NCBI GenBank assembly: GCA_017502965.1
Contig: JAFVTZ010000032.1
Location: 1 to 23,969 of the forward strand
Source of the DNA: Clostridia bacterium
Lineage (GTDB): Bacteria > Bacillota > Clostridia > Oscillospirales > Acutalibacteraceae
Reading direction: 5' to 3'
Length of the DNA: 23,969 nucleotides
Part shown: piece by piece, positions 14,809-23,206 of the stretch
Position numbering within the stretch: the first letter of the stretch is position 1
How the letters are laid out: every line of letters begins with the position of its first letter
Notes under the pieces: generated by a model
Databases searched by the model: none
What the model was told of the DNA's origin: nothing
What the model saw: the letters and a program-made list of their open reading frames with translations, nothing else
Program-made: the position numbers and the translations under genes

Positions 14809-15121
14809 AATTCTGACCCTGTTGGGATTTGCGGCAAAGGCGGGTAAACTCAGTTTCGGACTTGATACCTGTATTCAGGCACTTAAAGAAAATAAGTCTT
14901 TTCTGGTAGTAACAGCCGAAGATATCTCGCCTAAAACCCTTAAAGAAGCCACATTCTTTTCCCAGAAATCAGGGGTAAAACTTATAACGCCAAAAGGTGT
15001 GGATATATTTACACTTTCAAATGCGGTAGGCCGTAAATGCGGTGTAATCTCGGTAAACGACAAAGGTTTTGCCGAAGCGATATGTCTGAATTTTGTAGGA
15101 GGAAATGCTAATGACGAATAA
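14798..15121 (+). CDS. ylxQ: YlxQ, L7Ae-family K-turn RNA-binding protein
   Basis: A 107-residue protein of the L7Ae/L30e/S12e/Gadd45 fold that probably binds kink-turn RNA. The typical start LLGFAAKAGKLSFG is visible, followed by VVTAEDISPKT and a hydrophobic core ending in GVISVNDKGFAEAI. No ATG is available near the N-terminus. I choose the TTG at 14798, which gives M-N-S-K-I-L-T-L-L-G, the length seen in YlxQ proteins. TTG codons at 14777 and 14789 are alternatives adding 7 or 3 residues. The gene overlaps rnpM by 11 bases and infB by 11 bases, so it is probably translated through coupling. Confidence 0.85.
   Translation: MNSKILTLLGFAAKAGKLSFGLDTCIQALKENKSFLVVTAEDISPKTLKEATFFSQKSGVKLITPKGVDIFTLSNAVGRKCGVISVNDKGFAEAICLNFVGGNANDE
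15097..15102 (+). promoter_or_regulatory. Ribosome binding site deciding the infB start
   Basis: AGGAGG lies inside ylxQ, eight bases before the ATG at 15111. The in-frame ATG at 15105 is only two bases away and is unlikely to be used. Confidence 0.75.
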
Positions 15122-17711
15122 ATATAAAATAAGCGATCTTGCCAAAGATTTTAATATGAAATCCAAGGACCTTATAAATATTGTAACCGAACTTACAGGT
15201 GTTGAGAAAAAGTCGGGAGCGGCTTTGAATGAGGATGAAATAGGTCTTGTATTCTTACGCCTTTCGGCTGACAATGAGGTCAAGAATTTTGACGAATATT
15301 TTGCTACAGGTGCAGAATCACGCGAAAAAGCTAAAAAGGCAAGAGAAGAAGAAAAGAATAAAAAACTCGCTGAGCAGGCTGCAATTCTTGCTCAGTTGCA
15401 GGCAGCCGCTGCTGCTCAGAACGGCGAAAAGCCCGCAGAGAAAAAGGCAGAGCCCAAAGCTGAGAAGAAACCCGCTAAACCTGCAGAAAAACCTGCTAAG
15501 AAAGCAGAAGAAAAGAAAGAAGAAAAGCCTGCAGTAAAAACCGAGGAAAAGAAAGAGGTTAAGGCAGAGAAGAAGCCCGAAAAGGCAGAAAAACCTGCTG
15601 AGACTAAGAAAAAGCCTGAAACACAAGAGAAGAAAGAGGAAAAGAAACCTGAGGTTAAAGAGCATAAGCCTTCCGACCCCAAACCTTTCACCTCTCAGAA
15701 AAAGGATAAAAAGCCCGGTGCTGCTCCTAACCGCGGACCTGCTGAAATCCGCCATATCGATACAAGAACTTCCAATGTAAATATTGATAAATACAATGAA
15801 AAATACGAGACAATTGCTCCTGCAAACTCGATGAAGGATAACTATTCGAGAAAGCAGAAGATTAAGCAGAAATCTCAGGATTATCGCCGTCCGCAGGGAG
15901 CAAAGCGTGAAACCGAGGCTGATAAGATGCGCAGAATACAGTTGGAGCGCATTAAAAAGACTCCTATTACGGTTACTGTCGGCGATGAAATCACTGTAGG
16001 TGAACTTGCAGCCGCTCTAAAGAAAACTGCTGCAGAGGTTATAAAAGAACTTTTCAAACTCGGTATGATGGCTACTGTAAATCAGGTTATCGATTACGAT
16101 ACCGCTGAAATAGTTGTTACCGAAATGGGTGCAAAAATCCAGAGAGCAGTTGTTGTAACAATAGAAGAAAAGATTATGGACGACACAGAGGATAATGCTG
16201 ATAACCTGAAGCCCAGAAGCCCTGTTGTTGTTGTTATGGGTCACGTTGACCACGGTAAAACTTCACTTCTTGATGCTATCAGAAACACTGCTGTAACCGA
16301 TACAGAGGCAGGCGGTATTACTCAGCATATCGGTGCTTACAGAGTAAACTGCAACGGAAACGATATTACTTTCCTTGACACCCCCGGTCACGCAGCATTT
16401 ACTTCTATGCGTCAGAGAGGCGCTATGGCTACAGATATTGCAGTTCTCGTTGTTGCTGCTGATGACGGTATTATGCCCCAGACTATTGAGGCTATAAACC
16501 ACGCAAAAGCCGCTAAAGTGCAGATTATTGTTGCTATCAACAAGATGGATAAACCTGAGGCTAATCCTGACCGTATTATGCAGCAGCTCACCGAGCATGA
16601 ACTCGTTCCTGAAGAATGGGGCGGTGATATTATCTGTGTTCCCGTATCAGCTAAAACCCATATGGGTATTGATAATCTGCTTGAAAACATTCTGCTTGTT
16701 GCAGAAATGATGGAACTCAAGGCTAACCCTGACAGACGCGCTAAAGGTATTGTTATCGAAGCCCGTCTTGATAAAGGCCGCGGTCCTGTGGCATCCCTTC
16801 TTGTTCAGAACGGAACACTCAATTTCGGCGATATCATAGTTGCAGGAACATCTGTTGGCCGTGTTCGCGTTATGACCAACGAAAACGGCAAAGAGGTAAA
16901 GGTTGCAGGTCCTTCTGTTCCTGTTGAGATTACAGGTCTTGCAGAAACACCTAATGCAGGCGATATTTTCGATGCTGTTTCTGATGAAAGACTTGCCCGT
17001 CAGCTTGTTGAACAGAGAAAGCAGAAGGCTAAGGAAGAAATATTCAACGCTAAACAGAAAGTCACTCTTGATAATCTGTTTGAAAGTCTTAGCGAGGGCG
17101 AACTCAAAGAACTCAACATTGTCGTTAAAGCAGATGTTCAGGGTAGTGTTGAGGCTGTACGTGAAAACCTTGTTAAACTTTCAAATGAAGAGGTTCGCGT
17201 TAATGTTATCCACGGCGGTGTGGGCGCTGTAAATGAGTCTGATGTTATGTTGGCTCAGACTTCGGGCGCTATCATCGTTGGATTTAATGTCCGTCCCGAT
17301 GCGGTGGCTCAGGCTGCGGCTGAAAGAGACGGTGTCGATATGCGTATGTACCGCGTAATTTATGACTGTATCGAAGAAATTCAGGCGGCTATGAAGGGTA
17401 TGCTTGCTCCTAAATACCGTGAGAATCAGATGGGTACAGCTGAAGTTCGTAATGTATTCAAAATTTCAAGCGTTGGTACTATTGCAGGAAGTTATGTAAC
17501 AAACGGCAAGATAACCCGTGCCTGTCAGATACGAGTTGTTCGTGAGGGCATTGTTATATATGAAGACAAGATCGATTCTTTGCGTCGTTTTAAAGATGAT
17601 GTTAAAGAGGTAGCACAAGGTTACGAGTGCGGTATAGGTCTTGAAAAGTTTGCCGATATCAAAGAGGGCGACATTCTTGAAGCCTTCATAATGGAGGAGT
17701 ACAGAGACTGA
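15111..17711 (+). CDS. infB: Translation initiation factor IF-2
   Basis: IF2 is the GTPase that positions initiator fMet-tRNA on the 30S subunit and drives 50S joining. This 866-residue protein has an N-terminal IF2_N helical domain (about 4-55), a long Lys/Glu/Ala/Pro linker (about 77-200), and a second IF2_N-like domain (about 285-343). The G domain has GHVDHGKT (G1, near 376-383), DTPGHAAF (G3, near 423) and NKMD (G4, near 477). Domains II-IV follow, including the C-terminal fMet-tRNA-binding barrel with GTAEVRNVFK. The catalytic histidine of DTPGH is present. The start is the ATG at 15111. Its stop overlaps the rbfA ATG (TGATG), so rbfA is translationally coupled. Confidence 0.97.
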   Translation: MTNKYKISDLAKDFNMKSKDLINIVTELTGVEKKSGAALNEDEIGLVFLRLSADNEVKNFDEYFATGAESREKAKKAREEEKNKKLAEQAAILAQLQAAAAAQNGEKPAEKKAEPKAEKKPAKPAEKPAKKAEEKKEEKPAVKTEEKKEVKAEKKPEKAEKPAETKKKPETQEKKEEKKPEVKEHKPSDPKPFTSQKKDKKPGAAPNRGPAEIRHIDTRTSNVNIDKYNEKYETIAPANSMKDNYSRKQKIKQKSQDYRRPQGAKRETEADKMRRIQLERIKKTPITVTVGDEITVGELAAALKKTAAEVIKELFKLGMMATVNQVIDYDTAEIVVTEMGAKIQRAVVVTIEEKIMDDTEDNADNLKPRSPVVVVMGHVDHGKTSLLDAIRNTAVTDTEAGGITQHIGAYRVNCNGNDITFLDTPGHAAFTSMRQRGAMATDIAVLVVAADDGIMPQTIEAINHAKAAKVQIIVAINKMDKPEANPDRIMQQLTEHELVPEEWGGDIICVPVSAKTHMGIDNLLENILLVAEMMELKANPDRRAKGIVIEARLDKGRGPVASLLVQNGTLNFGDIIVAGTSVGRVRVMTNENGKEVKVAGPSVPVEITGLAETPNAGDIFDAVSDERLARQLVEQRKQKAKEEIFNAKQKVTLDNLFESLSEGELKELNIVVKADVQGSVEAVRENLVKLSNEEVRVNVIHGGVGAVNESDVMLAQTSGAIIVGFNVRPDAVAQAAAERDGVDMRMYRVIYDCIEEIQAAMKGMLAPKYRENQMGTAEVRNVFKISSVGTIAGSYVTNGKITRACQIRVVREGIVIYEDKIDSLRRFKDDVKEVAQGYECGIGLEKFADIKEGDILEAFIMEEYRD
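15421..15690 (+). repeat. Low-complexity Lys/Glu/Ala/Pro coding tract in infB
   Basis: Purine-rich DNA encoding a degenerate run of EKPAEKK/KKAEEKK-like units, roughly 90 residues. It forms the flexible linker of IF2 between the first and second N-terminal domains. The units are imperfect, so expansion is old or subject to drift. Antisense frames here give spurious Phe/Leu/Ser-rich reading frames. Confidence 0.75.
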
Positions 17712-18082
17712 TGGCGGGATTTAAAATAAACCGTATCACTTCAGACATTAAAATAACACTTTCTGAGTTGCTGCGTGAGGTCAAAGACCCAAGAGTCAGC
17801 AAACTTCTGAGTATAGTAAAGGTTGATGTTTCGGGGGATTTATCTTATGCTACCGTTTATGTCAGCGCTATTGAGGGTTATGAAGCCACCGTTAATTCTG
17901 TTAAGGCATTAAAAGGGGCTTCGGGGTATCTCCGCCGTGAACTCGGCGGGCGCCTCAAACTCAGAAAGGTGCCCGAACTGAGGTTTGTTGCCGATGATTC
18001 TATAGAGCAGAGTGCTAATATTTCAAGAATTATCGAGTCTTTCAAACCGCAAAATGAGGATAATGCTGATGAAGAATTATAA
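17711..18082 (+). CDS. rbfA: Ribosome-binding factor A
   Basis: RbfA binds the 30S precursor near helix 1 of 16S rRNA and is released on maturation. It matters for cold adaptation. This 123-residue protein is a single KH-like type II domain: the N-terminal RITSDIKITLSELL helix, VKDPRV, a central VYVSAIEGYE strand, and the C-terminal LRRELGGRLKLRKVPELRF segment ending in an SIEQS turn. Length is normal. It overlaps infB by one base, with GGAGGAG (17693-17699) in the end of infB as its ribosome binding site, and its tail overlaps the proposed nrnA start. Confidence 0.94.
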   Translation: MAGFKINRITSDIKITLSELLREVKDPRVSKLLSIVKVDVSGDLSYATVYVSAIEGYEATVNSVKALKGASGYLRRELGGRLKLRKVPELRFVADDSIEQSANISRIIESFKPQNEDNADEEL

Positions 18083-19073
18083 AAAAATCGGCTGTAGGAA
18101 TCTGAGTTTAAGACAGCTTGCAAGATATCTGAAAAAGCATAATAATTATATTATCCTGACCCATGCTTCTCCTGACGGGGATACTCTGGGTTCTGCTTAT
18201 GCGCTTTATTATGCACTGAATGAAATCGGGAAGGTAGCCTGTGTGCTTTGTCCTGAGGTAGTACCCTCAAAATACGATTATTTTGCAAGACCTACAGACC
18301 ATGTTTCGCGTGAAAATGCTACAGTTGTGGCGGTTGATGTTGCCGATGTAAGACTTCTCGGCGCTTTGCAGGAAGAATTCGGCACAGAGATAGATTTGTG
18401 CATAGACCATCATATTTCCAACACAAGATTTGCAAAAAATCTTTATCTTGATGACTGTGCTGCTGCTACGGCTGAGTCTGTTTATGAACTTATCGTGCAG
18501 ATGAAGGTCAATATAAATGATGTTACTGCAAAAGCGATTTATACGGGTCTTGCTACAGATACGGGTTGCTTTAAGTATTCCAATGTTACTGCCAAAACCC
18601 ATAACATTGCCGCCGAACTTTACAGTTATAATATAGACGCGGCAGAAATCAACCGTCTTATGTTTGATACAAAGTCCAAAAGACTTTTACAACTTGAAAA
18701 GATGGTGCTTGATGCGGCTGAGTTTCATTTTGAGGATAAGTGTATGCTGTTACCTGTTACTGCTAAAATGCAGGAAATAACCGGTTGCAGCGGTACAGAA
18801 CTTGAAGGTATTGCAGTTATATCAAGAAGTATTGAGGGAATAAAAGCAGGCGTCACCGTAAAACAAACAGGTGATGATGAATTCAAAGTGTCTTTGCGCA
18901 CATTTCCCCCGCTGGATGCAAGTGCTATCTGTAAAACACTTGGCGGCGGCGGCCATAAAGGTGCTGCAGGAGCAAGCCTTAAGGGTTCATTGGAAGAAGT
19001 AAAATCTATGGCACTTGATGCCGTTAAAAAAGCCTTGGAGGAGAGTTATGCAGGGTCTGATACTGCTGAATAA
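18069..19073 (+). CDS. nrnA: DHH/DHHA1 phosphoesterase, NrnA-like nanoRNase/pAp phosphatase
   Basis: NrnA-type enzymes degrade 2-5 nt RNAs and dephosphorylate 3'-phosphoadenosine 5'-phosphate, using Mn2+. The active-site set is complete: H32 and D36/D38 (THASPDGDTLGS), D90 (AVDVAD), the DHH triad D113-H115 (CIDHHISN) and D163 (ATDTGCF). The C-terminal DHHA1 domain ends with GGGGHKGAAGA near residues 292-302. Length is 334 residues, in line with NrnA (about 310-320). The start is the ATG at 18069, eight bases after GAGGA (18056-18060), inside the last 14 bases of rbfA. The same order, rbfA-nrnA-truB, occurs in many Clostridia and fits an RNA metabolism role. Confidence 0.92.
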   Translation: MKNYKKIGCRNLSLRQLARYLKKHNNYIILTHASPDGDTLGSAYALYYALNEIGKVACVLCPEVVPSKYDYFARPTDHVSRENATVVAVDVADVRLLGALQEEFGTEIDLCIDHHISNTRFAKNLYLDDCAAATAESVYELIVQMKVNINDVTAKAIYTGLATDTGCFKYSNVTAKTHNIAAELYSYNIDAAEINRLMFDTKSKRLLQLEKMVLDAAEFHFEDKCMLLPVTAKMQEITGCSGTELEGIAVISRSIEGIKAGVTVKQTGDDEFKVSLRTFPPLDASAICKTLGGGGHKGAAGASLKGSLEEVKSMALDAVKKALEESYAGSDTAE

Positions 19074-19938
19074 ACCGCAGGGTATAACCTCTTTTTCGGC
19101 GGTTTCTGCAATAAAAAGAGCCGCTAATGAAAAGAGGGTAGGGCATACAGGAACCCTTGACCCTATGGCAACAGGTGTCTTGCCGATACTGCTTGGCAGG
19201 GCAACTTCGCTGTCCTCTCTTATGCTTGATGCGGATAAAAGATATACCGCCGAGATAAAACTCGGGGTTACTACCGATTCTGACGATATAACAGGTAATG
19301 TTATATTCGAAAGAGAGGTAAAGGTTAAAAAAACTGATATTGAGAAAGCAATTTCGGTTTTTATGGGTGTTTTGGAACAGATTCCGCCTATGTACAGTGC
19401 TTTGAAAAAAGACGGTGTCAGGCTTTATAAACTCGCAAGAGAGGGCAAAAGTTTTGAAATAGAGCCGAGAAAAATTGAGGTTTTTGAAAACAATCTGCTT
19501 TCTTTTGATGAAAAAGAGAACACCTTTAAAATAGATGTCCATGTTTCCAAGGGAACATATATAAGGTCGCTTGCCCGCGATATAGGTGAATATCTCGGTT
19601 GCGGTGCAACTCTCACACAACTTTGCAGAACAGCGGCTTCGGGATTTTCTATTTCTGATTGTGTATCACTTGAAGATATACAAAACGGTGATATTTCTGA
19701 ATTTATTTTGAGTGAAGAGCAGGCGGTTTTACATCTGCCCGAAATAAATATTACCGATAAACAGGCAACCCGTTTTTGCAACGGCGGTCAGTTAGGATAT
19801 GACCGCTTGCAGTCGTTCTGTTTTTCTGACGGCACTCTTTTAAGGGTTAAAAACAAAGGTCGGCTTTTAGGTATCGGTGTTGCCGATGATGAAAAAAAGC
19901 AAATAAATATCAAGTGTATTATAAACTATCCGGAGTGA
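19048..19938 (+). CDS. truB: tRNA pseudouridine(55) synthase
   Basis: TruB makes pseudouridine 55 in the T-loop of nearly all tRNAs. The catalytic motif is GHTGTLDPMATGVL with aspartate D38. KRYTAEIKLGV, IPPMYSALKKDGVRLYKLAR and SKGTYIRSLARDIG follow in family order. A short C-terminal domain ends the 296-residue product, a typical bacterial length. The start is the ATG at 19048 with GGAGGAG about six bases upstream. A longer in-frame extension to 19015 lies inside nrnA and reads unlike TruB. The gene overlaps nrnA by 26 bases and is followed six bases later by ribF. Confidence 0.95.
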   Translation: MQGLILLNKPQGITSFSAVSAIKRAANEKRVGHTGTLDPMATGVLPILLGRATSLSSLMLDADKRYTAEIKLGVTTDSDDITGNVIFEREVKVKKTDIEKAISVFMGVLEQIPPMYSALKKDGVRLYKLAREGKSFEIEPRKIEVFENNLLSFDEKENTFKIDVHVSKGTYIRSLARDIGEYLGCGATLTQLCRTAASGFSISDCVSLEDIQNGDISEFILSEEQAVLHLPEINITDKQATRFCNGGQLGYDRLQSFCFSDGTLLRVKNKGRLLGIGVADDEKKQINIKCIINYPE

Positions 19939-19944
19939 TAAATT

Positions 19945-20763
19945 ATGAAAAACGCTCTGGCTTTAGGCACGTTTGACGGCGTTCATAAAGGGCATCAGGC
20001 GGTACTTTCGTTACCGGATGATTGCCGCAAAATAGCCGTAACATTCTCACGACCGCCTAAAAACAGCGAACTTATAATAACAAATGAGGATAAATGCCGT
20101 ATTTTAAAAGAAATTGGCATTGATGAGATAGTTTCTCTCAGTTTCGAAGCGGTAAAGGATATATCTGCGGTGGATTTTTTGGATATGCTATGCGAAAAAT
20201 TCACACCCTCGGTATTTTCCTGCGGATTTAATAACCGCTTCGGAAAAGGCGCTGAGGGAGATACTGCTCTACTGAAACATTACTGTGAGGAAAAAGGTAT
20301 AAAACTTATATGCGCAGAGCCTGTGACTTATAAGGGTGAAATAGTTTCTTCTACAAGGATCAGAGAAATGTTGAGAAACGGTGAAGTAAAGGCGGCAAAC
20401 GAAATTTTATATGAACCTTTTTCTTTTACTGCAAAGGTAATGCAGGGTGATAAAAGGGGCAGAACTATCGGTTTTCCCACAGTTAATCAAAGATATCCCG
20501 AAAATCTTGTAAAACTCAAATTCGGAGTTTATAAAACCAAGATAAATATAGACGGTAAGGAATATTGCGGAATTACCGATATAGGCACAAGACCCACTTT
20601 CAAGACCGACTATGTTATCAGCGAAACATTTATAAAAGATTTCAGCGGTGACCTTTACGGAAAAGAACTGAAAATAACACCGCTTGAATTTTTAAGAGAT
20701 GAAAAGAAGTTTAATTCGTTGGAAGAACTTAAAAAACAGATAGCAGAAGATTTAAGGAGATAA
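19945..20763 (+). CDS. ribF: Bifunctional riboflavin kinase/FAD synthetase
   Basis: RibF converts riboflavin to FMN (kinase domain) and FMN to FAD (adenylyltransferase domain). The N-terminal nucleotidyltransferase part shows GTFDGVHKGH (residues 8-17) and SSTRIRE (about 135-141). The C-terminal flavokinase part shows GRTIGFPTVN (about 173-182) and the ETFIKDFSGDLYG segment with its catalytic glutamate near 226. At 272 residues it is shorter than the usual 300-320. The missing part is mostly the N-terminal leader before GTFDG, and all motifs are intact. GGAG at 19932-19935 precedes the ATG. It is followed directly by ftsK rather than by rpsO, the neighbour in many Firmicutes. Confidence 0.94.
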   Translation: MKNALALGTFDGVHKGHQAVLSLPDDCRKIAVTFSRPPKNSELIITNEDKCRILKEIGIDEIVSLSFEAVKDISAVDFLDMLCEKFTPSVFSCGFNNRFGKGAEGDTALLKHYCEEKGIKLICAEPVTYKGEIVSSTRIREMLRNGEVKAANEILYEPFSFTAKVMQGDKRGRTIGFPTVNQRYPENLVKLKFGVYKTKINIDGKEYCGITDIGTRPTFKTDYVISETFIKDFSGDLYGKELKITPLEFLRDEKKFNSLEELKKQIAEDLRR

Positions 20764-20767
20764 TAAA

Positions 20768-23206
20768 ATGGCAACAAGAAAGAAAGGAAGCACATCGAAA
20801 GCCAAAAGCACCGCTAATACCTCAAGAAGAACTGAAAACAGCGTAGCCAGAAGGCAGTTGCTTTCGGTTATCTGGTTTGCGGTTGCAATATTCTTTCTTT
20901 GTATAGTGTTTATAAAAGGTCAGAATGTATGGACCTGGCTACATGATTTTATATTTGGAATTTTCGGCGTTACGGCATATTTCTATCCCTTTTTGGTGGG
21001 GTTCGTTGCCGTAATGTTTGCTATGGATAGAATAAACGGCTCGATAACCGCTAAGGTAATTGAATCGAGCCTTTTGGTAGTATTTGTGAGTGCGGCTGTG
21101 GATATTTTTTCAAAACACGATTCTGCACTTTCGTTTGCAAAGCATCTTGCAAGCGCATATACCCGTGGAGCACAGCTTAAAAGCGGTGGATTTTTAGGCG
21201 CGCTTATAGGACAGCCGCTTTATCTTGCTTTTGGAAAAACGGGAGCTGCAATAACTATAATACTGCTGATTTTTGTATTCTTTATGATAATAACGGGCAC
21301 AACTTTGTTAGCCCTTTTCAGTGCTGTCAGCAGACCTGTGAAAACTATATCTGAGCAGGCAGAAATTGCTTATCAGACAAGAATTGAAAGAGAAAACGAA
21401 TCAGGTGGCAAAAGACTGAAAGTTATAAAAGGTTTCGATGTTGATGTTGAGATAGATGACGATATTCCTCAAAAGCCAAAAAGGGTGAAATCTGACCTTA
21501 ATGAGCGTCAGAAAAAAGTTGTCAGCGCTTATTACGGTGAGGATATAACCGAAGAGCCTGAGGGTGTAGAAGATAAAGTGCAGATAGATAACGCGCTTAA
21601 AACTGCCGCTAAAGAAAATGTTTCTAAAGTGAATACTGTTGTTAGCGAAACTGTTGAAGAGGAAGAAAAGATAGACGTAAAAGCAGAAACCAAAAAGTTT
21701 ACCGAAGACCTTAACGATGAACTTGAAGCATCCAACGATAACGGTTATGTTTTCCCGCCGCTTTCGCTTCTCAAGGCACCAGAATCAACTGCAGTAGCGG
21801 CAGGAACAGAACTCACCGCTGAGCACCTTGTTGATACGCTGAGAAGTTTCGGTGTTGAAACAAGAATTGTAAATATAAGCCGCGGGCCTACAGTTACCCG
21901 CTATGAACTGCAGCCGTCGGCAGGTGTTAAAATCAGTAAAATCACTAACCTTGCAGATGATATTGCGCTTAACCTTGCTACTGCAGGTGTCCGCATAGAA
22001 GCACCAATTCCCAATAAAGCGGCTGTAGGTATAGAAGTTCCTAACAAGTCGAGTGATGTTGTAGGTGTAAGAGGTATATTCGAATCTCCCGAGTTTACAG
22101 CGGCAAAGAGCAAACTTACAGTAGCCCTCGGCAGAGATATCGGCGGAAATGCAGTTGTAACAGACCTTGCAAAAATGCCTCACGGACTTATTGCAGGTGC
22201 CACAGGTTCAGGTAAATCGGTTTGTATAAACTCGATTATTATGAGTATTCTTTATAAGGCAACACCCGAAGAGGTTAAACTTCTGATGATAGACCCGAAA
22301 GTGGTTGAACTTGGAATTTATAACGGAATTCCTCACCTGCTGGTCCCTGTTGTTACAGACCCGAGAAAGGCTTCAGGTGCGCTCGGCTGGGCTGTAAGCG
22401 AAATGGAAAAACGTTATGCAATGTTTGCTGACAGGGGTGTTCGTAATATTGAGGGTTACAATAATTTTGTTGCAACTCTTGATGACCCCGAAATCACCAA
22501 AATGCCGCACATTGTAATTATTATAGACGAGCTTGCTGACCTTATGATGACTGCACCGAATGAGGTTGAAGATTCCATAAACCGAATTGCAGCAAAAGCA
22601 AGAGCGGCAGGTATGCATCTTATAGTTGCTACACAGCGTCCGTCTGTAGATGTTGTTACGGGTGTTATTAAAGCCAATATTCCTACCCGTATTGCATTTG
22701 CGGTTTCTTCTCAAGTTGACAGCCGAACAATTCTTGACAATGCAGGAGCAGAAAAACTCCTCGGCAGAGGCGATATGCTCTTTAAATTTGCAGGAGCACC
22801 CAAGCCCAGCAGAATACAGGGTTGTTTTGTCAGCGATGAAGAGGTTGAATCTGTAGTTGATTATATCAAGGGTGACAGAACTGCCGATTATGACGATAAT
22901 GTTATGGTTGAAATCGAACGTCAGGCGGCTATGGAGAAAGAGCAGAAAACAGGTCTTCCTGAGGACGGTCCTTCTGATGACCCGATGATAAAAGAGGCTA
23001 TAAAGGTTGTTGTGGAGAACGGAATGGCTTCCACATCCCTTTTGCAGAGAAAACTTAAACTCGGATATGCGAGAGCCGCGCGCATTGTTGACGAAATGGA
23101 ACAGCGCGGCGTAGTAGGTCCTTACGAAGGATCTAAACCCCGTAAGGTGCTTATAACTATGGATCAGTTGATGGAGATGGAGGCATCTTCCTCGGGTGAA
23201 GAATAA
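20768..23206 (+). CDS. ftsK: FtsK/SpoIIIE-family DNA translocase
   Basis: A membrane-anchored hexameric DNA pump that clears chromosome ends from the division or sporulation septum. This 812-residue protein has an N-terminal basic tail, four or five hydrophobic segments (about 31-49, 61-86, 96-113, 141-183) and an acidic/charged linker (about 190-330). The motor (alpha and beta domains) has Walker A GATGSGKS at 477-484 and Walker B IIIDELADL with D587-E588. A C-terminal winged-helix gamma domain (about 740-805) should read KOPS/SRS-type polarity sequences. Whether it serves division (FtsK) or engulfment (SpoIIIE) cannot be told from sequence. AAGGAGA at the end of ribF is its ribosome binding site, and its stop overlaps the next ATG by one base (TAATG). 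Confidence 0.95.
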   Translation: MATRKKGSTSKAKSTANTSRRTENSVARRQLLSVIWFAVAIFFLCIVFIKGQNVWTWLHDFIFGIFGVTAYFYPFLVGFVAVMFAMDRINGSITAKVIESSLLVVFVSAAVDIFSKHDSALSFAKHLASAYTRGAQLKSGGFLGALIGQPLYLAFGKTGAAITIILLIFVFFMIITGTTLLALFSAVSRPVKTISEQAEIAYQTRIERENESGGKRLKVIKGFDVDVEIDDDIPQKPKRVKSDLNERQKKVVSAYYGEDITEEPEGVEDKVQIDNALKTAAKENVSKVNTVVSETVEEEEKIDVKAETKKFTEDLNDELEASNDNGYVFPPLSLLKAPESTAVAAGTELTAEHLVDTLRSFGVETRIVNISRGPTVTRYELQPSAGVKISKITNLADDIALNLATAGVRIEAPIPNKAAVGIEVPNKSSDVVGVRGIFESPEFTAAKSKLTVALGRDIGGNAVVTDLAKMPHGLIAGATGSGKSVCINSIIMSILYKATPEEVKLLMIDPKVVELGIYNGIPHLLVPVVTDPRKASGALGWAVSEMEKRYAMFADRGVRNIEGYNNFVATLDDPEITKMPHIVIIIDELADLMMTAPNEVEDSINRIAAKARAAGMHLIVATQRPSVDVVTGVIKANIPTRIAFAVSSQVDSRTILDNAGAEKLLGRGDMLFKFAGAPKPSRIQGCFVSDEEVESVVDYIKGDRTADYDDNVMVEIERQAAMEKEQKTGLPEDGPSDDPMIKEAIKVVVENGMASTSLLQRKLKLGYARAARIVDEMEQRGVVGPYEGSKPRKVLITMDQLMEMEASSSGEE

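Noticed and set aside
15318..15755. Minus-strand Phe/Leu/Ser-rich frames opposite infB that look like membrane proteins
   Set aside because: They are the complement of the Lys/Glu-rich purine tract of the IF2 linker, so the hydrophobicity is an artefact of base composition.
19024..19620. Minus-strand frame (198 codons) opposite truB
   Set aside because: Composition is odd (Cys, Tyr and Phe rich), no family is recognisable, and TruB motifs on the plus strand are complete.
19939..19944. FMN riboswitch before ribF
   Set aside because: Only six bases separate truB from ribF, and no RFN-like conserved segments are seen.
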